60,191 bases of DNA from Mycobacterium sp. (GTDB lineage: Bacteria; Actinomycetota; Actinomycetes; Mycobacteriales; Mycobacteriaceae), in contig NZ_JAICZA010000008.1 in assembly GCF_025933915.1 (NCBI RefSeq), positions 1 to 60,191 of the forward strand, written 5' to 3'. Position numbers and translations under genes: made by a program. This document shows, in pieces, positions 56,913 to 60,191 of the stretch; position 1 is the stretch's first letter; each line of letters opens with the position of its first letter. A model generated the notes under the pieces. It was not told where the DNA came from. It saw only the letters and a list, made by a program, of their open reading frames with translations, and did no database searches.

Positions 56913-57394
56913 TCTTCGTGATCATGGGCATGGAGGTGCACCCGTTCGACCGGTTGGCGCGCGCCGTCGACGAGCTGGCCGCGACGGGCGCGGTCGAGGA
57001 CGATTTTTTCGTGCAGCTCGGAACATGCCGGTACGAGCCGCGCCATACCCGGTTCGAGCGCTTCGGGTCCTTCGGGGACGTCGCCGAGCGGATCCGCTGC
57101 GCCTCCGTGGTCGTCACCCATGCCGGCGCCGGATCGACGCTGCTGTGCATCGAGCAGGGCAAGCATCCAGTGCTGGTCCCCCGCCGCTCGTCGCGAGGAG
57201 AGCACGTCGACGAGCACCAGCTGCCGTTCGCCGAGAAGATGGAGGCGGGCGGGCTGGCGACCGTGGTCCGCGAAATGGAGGAGCTACCGGCGGCCATCGT
57301 GGCCACGCGGTCTCGGGCGGCTCCGGCCGACGCGCTGGGCCGGGCCCGCGAGCTGACCGGTTGGCTGGAGGCCTACTGGCGCGGGCTGGCGTGA
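56909..57394 (+). CDS. PssE/Alg13-like glycosyltransferase catalytic subunit
   Basis: A 161-residue protein matching the C-terminal donor-binding half of a GT-B enzyme. The nucleotide-sugar site is seen in VVVTHAGAGSTLLCIEQGKHPVLVPRR (short motifs THAGAGS and PVLVPRR), with GEHVDEHQ following. It is translationally coupled to the PssD-like gene, and the two should form a single functional glycosyltransferase. The donor sugar cannot be read from the sequence; glucuronate is the precedent in rhizobia. Confidence 0.9.
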   Translation: MIFVIMGMEVHPFDRLARAVDELAATGAVEDDFFVQLGTCRYEPRHTRFERFGSFGDVAERIRCASVVVTHAGAGSTLLCIEQGKHPVLVPRRSSRGEHVDEHQLPFAEKMEAGGLATVVREMEELPAAIVATRSRAAPADALGRARELTGWLEAYWRGLA

Positions 57395-57404
57395 GCGGCC
57401 GGTC

Positions 57405-58463
57405 TCAACGCCGACGCGCCGTCACCTCCGCGATGACTTCCAGGAAGCGAGCCGCCACCAGGTCGACAGCACAGCGCTGCGCGTAGTGGCGCGCCGCCTC
57501 GGCTCCGTGCTGGGCGGCGCTGACCGGGTCGGCCAGGAGGTCGAACGCGGCCGCCAATCCGGCGACGTCGTCGACCCCGACCGGGGCGCACCCGGGCGGC
57601 TGGTATTCGGGCAACGCCCCGGCCGTGGACACGATCGGCATGACGCCCAGCTGCATGGAAAGCACTTGCACACCGCTCTGCGAAGCCCGCCGGTAGTGGG
57701 CGATAGAGCCTTTCGCCGCGACAAGCGTCGGGACGACATCGGAGTAGCGGAAGCTGCCGTTGCGCCACCGCGTGTGTTCGGGCAGCGCGGCGGCATCCAG
57801 TGGCCCGTCGCCGATGAGCACCAGATTGTCGCCGCGCCAGCGCCCGCCGGCCACGTGTCGCCGCCAGGCGTCGAGCACGACGTCGACGTTCTTGTACGGG
57901 TTGAGCCGCCCGAACATGACAAAATCGCGGCGCCCTTCGGGGGGCACGAACGGTGGAACTCGGTCCAGGTCGAGGTCGCTGGCCAGGGGCACAACATGAA
58001 CGGGCGTGCCAGTGACGTCGCGCCGCGCGACGACGGCGGTCGCGACGTGGTCGCTGTAGGTGATGGTGGCCGCCGAGCGGGCGCCCCAGCGGTCGAATAC
58101 CGCGCGTTCGTAGGCCGGTGTCACTTCGTCGGGGTCGTGTGGCCGGTCGTCGTGCACCACCTGGATGCGTGGAGCCAGTCCCGCCAAGGCGATCCAGCGT
58201 GGATCACGGACCAGCTCGGCGATCACGACGTCGGGCCGGAATTCGCGGACGCGCCGCCAGGCCTTGAAGGTCGGCAGCCAGGTCGCGGCCGTGCGGAACC
58301 GCGGGTCGAGCACCAACTCGTAATCACGCGCGGCGTCGGACTCTGGGTGCTGGTCGGAGGTCACCAGCAGCACATCGGCGCCCCGCCGCATCAGCGCTTC
58401 GGCCTGCACGCGCACCGCAGGCCGTGTCCACGGCGAAAGCCACAGCACCCGAGGCGAATTCAC
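57405..58463 (-). CDS. Glycosyltransferase family 4
   Basis: A 352-residue GT-B glycosyltransferase with N-terminal VLWLSPWTRPAVRVQAEAL, the linker HVVPLASDLDLDRVPP and the donor-domain strand FVMFGRLNPYKNVDVVLDAW, followed by VLIGDGPL. The C-terminal acidic motif is weaker than in typical GT4 enzymes. GTG 58463 overlaps the stop of the upstream glycosyltransferase by four bases. It converges with the PssE-like gene, ten bases between the stops. Confidence 0.88.
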   Translation of the reverse strand: MNSPRVLWLSPWTRPAVRVQAEALMRRGADVLLVTSDQHPESDAARDYELVLDPRFRTAATWLPTFKAWRRVREFRPDVVIAELVRDPRWIALAGLAPRIQVVHDDRPHDPDEVTPAYERAVFDRWGARSAATITYSDHVATAVVARRDVTGTPVHVVPLASDLDLDRVPPFVPPEGRRDFVMFGRLNPYKNVDVVLDAWRRHVAGGRWRGDNLVLIGDGPLDAAALPEHTRWRNGSFRYSDVVPTLVAAKGSIAHYRRASQSGVQVLSMQLGVMPIVSTAGALPEYQPPGCAPVGVDDVAGLAAAFDLLADPVSAAQHGAEAARHYAQRCAVDLVAARFLEVIAEVTARRR

Positions 58464-60191
58464 AGTACCGCTTGGATCGCGTCCAGGTAGGCGTCGGTCA
58501 TCGCCTGTACCGTGTAATGCATGCGCATACGCTCGTAGCCGCGTCGTCCGACCGAGGGCAGTTGGTCTGGGTCTGCCAGGATCCGGGCAAGCTGTTCTCG
58601 CCATCCCGACACGGATACGGGTTCGACGAGGAACCCCGCCCTTCCGAAATCCAGCATTTCCGGGACAGCGCAAATCGCGGACGCCGCAACCGGAACCCCC
58701 CGGGACATCGCCTCGAGGATCACCACCGGGAACGCCTCGGAACGGCTCGGAACACAAAGCAGATCCGCGTCCGCCAGCGCGGGTCCTGGACCGGGCGACC
58801 ATCCGCGCCACTGGACCCGATCGCCCAACGCGGCAGGCGTACGTGCCTGCAGCCTCTCCCGATCTGGCCCGTCACCGAAAATCGATAATTTCCACGACAT
58901 CCCGCCGAGCTCACTCAACGCCTCGATCAGCAGATGCGGGTTCTTGTGCTCGACGATGCGCGACAGCATCACCAGGTGCACCGGCTCACCGGCGGTGCGG
59001 AGCCGAGGAGCCGGCTCGCCGATGTCGGTGACGCCGTTGGGTGCGACGAATCTCCTTCCCCGGAGCCGGTGCTGCGCGGCTAACATATCCCAATGTCGTT
59101 GCGCCAGAACGATGAGACCGTCCGCACGGCGCATCGCAGCGGTCAGTGGCCGCGAGTAGATGGGCCGATCCGCCTCCGGGGGGACATGCGGTGCGACCAA
59201 CCAGCGCCGCTTCCGGCCCGCTGCGCGCCACAAGCTGCCAAATCCCGTCTCGGTGTTGGTGTCACCGGTGATGACCACCGCCGGGCCCGGCGGGATGTCG
59301 ACATTCGGCGCCCACCACGGCTGGCGCACGACGCGCACGGTCTCCGGAATTTCGGAGATCAGCGGGCCGAAGCGCTGCACGCACGCGATCGTGACCGGGT
59401 AGCCGCGACGGTCCAATTCCGTTGCCAACAAAGCCTTTTGCCGCTCAGCTCCACCGTAGACCAGGCGGTTGGTGGTGATCACGATCGCCGGCAGGTCGGT
59501 GGCGGCCGGCCTGCGCACCGCGCGCCTGCGCGCGCGCTCCCACACGGCGGCGCCCGCCAGGTACGCGTCGGCGTGGTGGACTCCGCGTTGGTGTTCGAGC
59601 AATAGCGCGGTGTCGGCGCGGGCCAGGTCATGGCTGCGGCGACGTTCGCCCGGACTGACGGTCTTCTCGCCGATCACCGGGCGATCGACGCCGAGTTCGT
59701 CGGCCAGCACGACGCGCCAGCCCTGCGCACGGGCCCTGGCCCGCCAGTCGGTGGCCGCACCGTAGCCGAAGAACTCCTCGTCGAAGCCGCCGAGGGTGTT
59801 CCACGCCGCACGGTTGATCGCCAGGCAGCTGTGGTCCACGTCCGGCGCCCGGCCAGGCGCGGTGGCGTGCGCCCTCGGCGACACTGCGGCGACGTGCGGC
59901 CGGCCAAGCAACGCTCGGGTGCGGGTCAGCGGCCCCAGCAGCCGGGTATCGGCGTTGAGCAGCAACAGGTCCGCGTCCGCCGGTGCGTGTTCCACCAGGA
60001 CGTTGCAGGACGCGGCGAAGCCGACGTTCTCCGGTCCCGACACCCGATGCACCGCAGGGTATTTCGTGGCCGATTCCGCGTGGCCGTAGACATAGACGGG
60101 AAACTCAGGCAGGTGCTCGGCGACGCTGCCAAGGCACGCGTCGAGCAGATCGTGGTGATCGCCGGCCACGATCAGCACCGCGAGCGACCGC
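58460..60191 (-). CDS. Two-domain glycosyltransferase (GT2-GT4 fusion), 5' end cut by window
   Basis: At least 572 residues, with coding sequence running to the right edge of the window and no certain start inside it (GTG 60178 is a weak candidate; the frame stays open beyond). The first 200 residues are GT2-like: VLIVAGDHHDLL, VGFAASCNVLV, LLLLNADTRLLGPL and FDEEFFGYGAATDW. Residues 225-560 form a GT4-type GT-B enzyme: YGGAERQKALLATEL, LVMLSRIVEHKNPHLLIEAL, FGDGPDRERL and PSRSEAFPVVILEAMSRG. One chain could therefore add two sugars in sequence. It leads an operon with the glycosyltransferase downstream. Confidence 0.9.
   Translation of the reverse strand, partial: RSLAVLIVAGDHHDLLDACLGSVAEHLPEFPVYVYGHAESATKYPAVHRVSGPENVGFAASCNVLVEHAPADADLLLLNADTRLLGPLTRTRALLGRPHVAAVSPRAHATAPGRAPDVDHSCLAINRAAWNTLGGFDEEFFGYGAATDWRARARAQGWRVVLADELGVDRPVIGEKTVSPGERRRSHDLARADTALLLEHQRGVHHADAYLAGAAVWERARRRAVRRPAATDLPAIVITTNRLVYGGAERQKALLATELDRRGYPVTIACVQRFGPLISEIPETVRVVRQPWWAPNVDIPPGPAVVITGDTNTETGFGSLWRAAGRKRRWLVAPHVPPEADRPIYSRPLTAAMRRADGLIVLAQRHWDMLAAQHRLRGRRFVAPNGVTDIGEPAPRLRTAGEPVHLVMLSRIVEHKNPHLLIEALSELGGMSWKLSIFGDGPDRERLQARTPAALGDRVQWRGWSPGPGPALADADLLCVPSRSEAFPVVILEAMSRGVPVAASAICAVPEMLDFGRAGFLVEPVSVSGWREQLARILADPDQLPSVGRRGYERMRMHYTVQAMTDAYLDAIQAVL

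Overview
The window looks like chromosomal DNA from a mycobacterium. It is GC-rich and dense in lipid-catabolism genes: three P450s, six acyl-CoA dehydrogenases, two acyl-CoA ligases, an F420-type LLM oxidoreductase, an MmpL transporter and a single-cluster ferredoxin. It also holds a block ordered like M. tuberculosis Rv1002c-Rv1003-Rv1005c (pmt, rsmI, pabB), an Rv1364c-like SpoIIE/kinase/STAS protein and an Rv1354c-like GAF-GGDEF-EAL protein. Many neighbouring genes overlap by 4 bases (ATGA or GTGA), which marks operons. I saw no tRNA, rRNA, CRISPR array or phage genes.

Region 1 (1-15 kb) is a catabolic island. It holds an acyl-CoA ligase (cut by the window edge), a Rieske oxygenase, a P450 with a ferredoxin, a double CaiB/BaiF CoA-transferase, a GntR/FadR-type regulator, an SDR, an LLM oxidoreductase, four acyl-CoA dehydrogenases that read as two two-subunit enzymes, and a second acyl-CoA ligase. 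AT-rich sites of related sequence lie in three divergent promoter regions here. A fourth lies at 26.8 kb in front of another P450 and an NDMA-type alcohol dehydrogenase. I infer a regulon for the GntR protein. The substrate cannot be read from the sequence; a hydrophobic, steroid- or terpenoid-like acid is plausible.

Region 2 (15-33 kb) continues with lipid functions: a large MmpL transporter divergent from an unusual TetR-hotdog fusion, an amidohydrolase, the SpoIIE-type signalling protein, a third acyl-CoA dehydrogenase pair, an HSL-type hydrolase that has lost its catalytic Ser and His, P450 plus alcohol dehydrogenase, an SDR, a third P450 and an acyl-CoA carboxylase beta subunit.

Region 3 (33-40.5 kb) starts with an IS30-family element beside the conserved pmt-rsmI-pabB block. 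It then has a two-gene operon of an NDH-2-like flavoprotein and an ECF41/SigJ-type sigma factor. That operon carries a close match to the ECF41 promoter and, just upstream, a CRP-like palindrome.

Region 4 (40.7 kb to the end) looks like a cell-surface glycan locus. Two equal-length DUF4832-type lipoprotein paralogues bracket a c-di-GMP enzyme and an FkbM methyltransferase. They are followed by a Wzz/Wzc-like protein with a broken Walker A motif, an O-antigen-ligase-like membrane protein, several glycosyltransferases including an Alg13/Alg14-like pair, and a redox set (aldo-keto reductase, GMC oxidoreductase, Gfo/Idh/MocA dehydrogenase, uncharacterised TIM-barrel protein). This c-di-GMP-associated polysaccharide locus and the four-site GntR regulon are the best candidates for undescribed biology.
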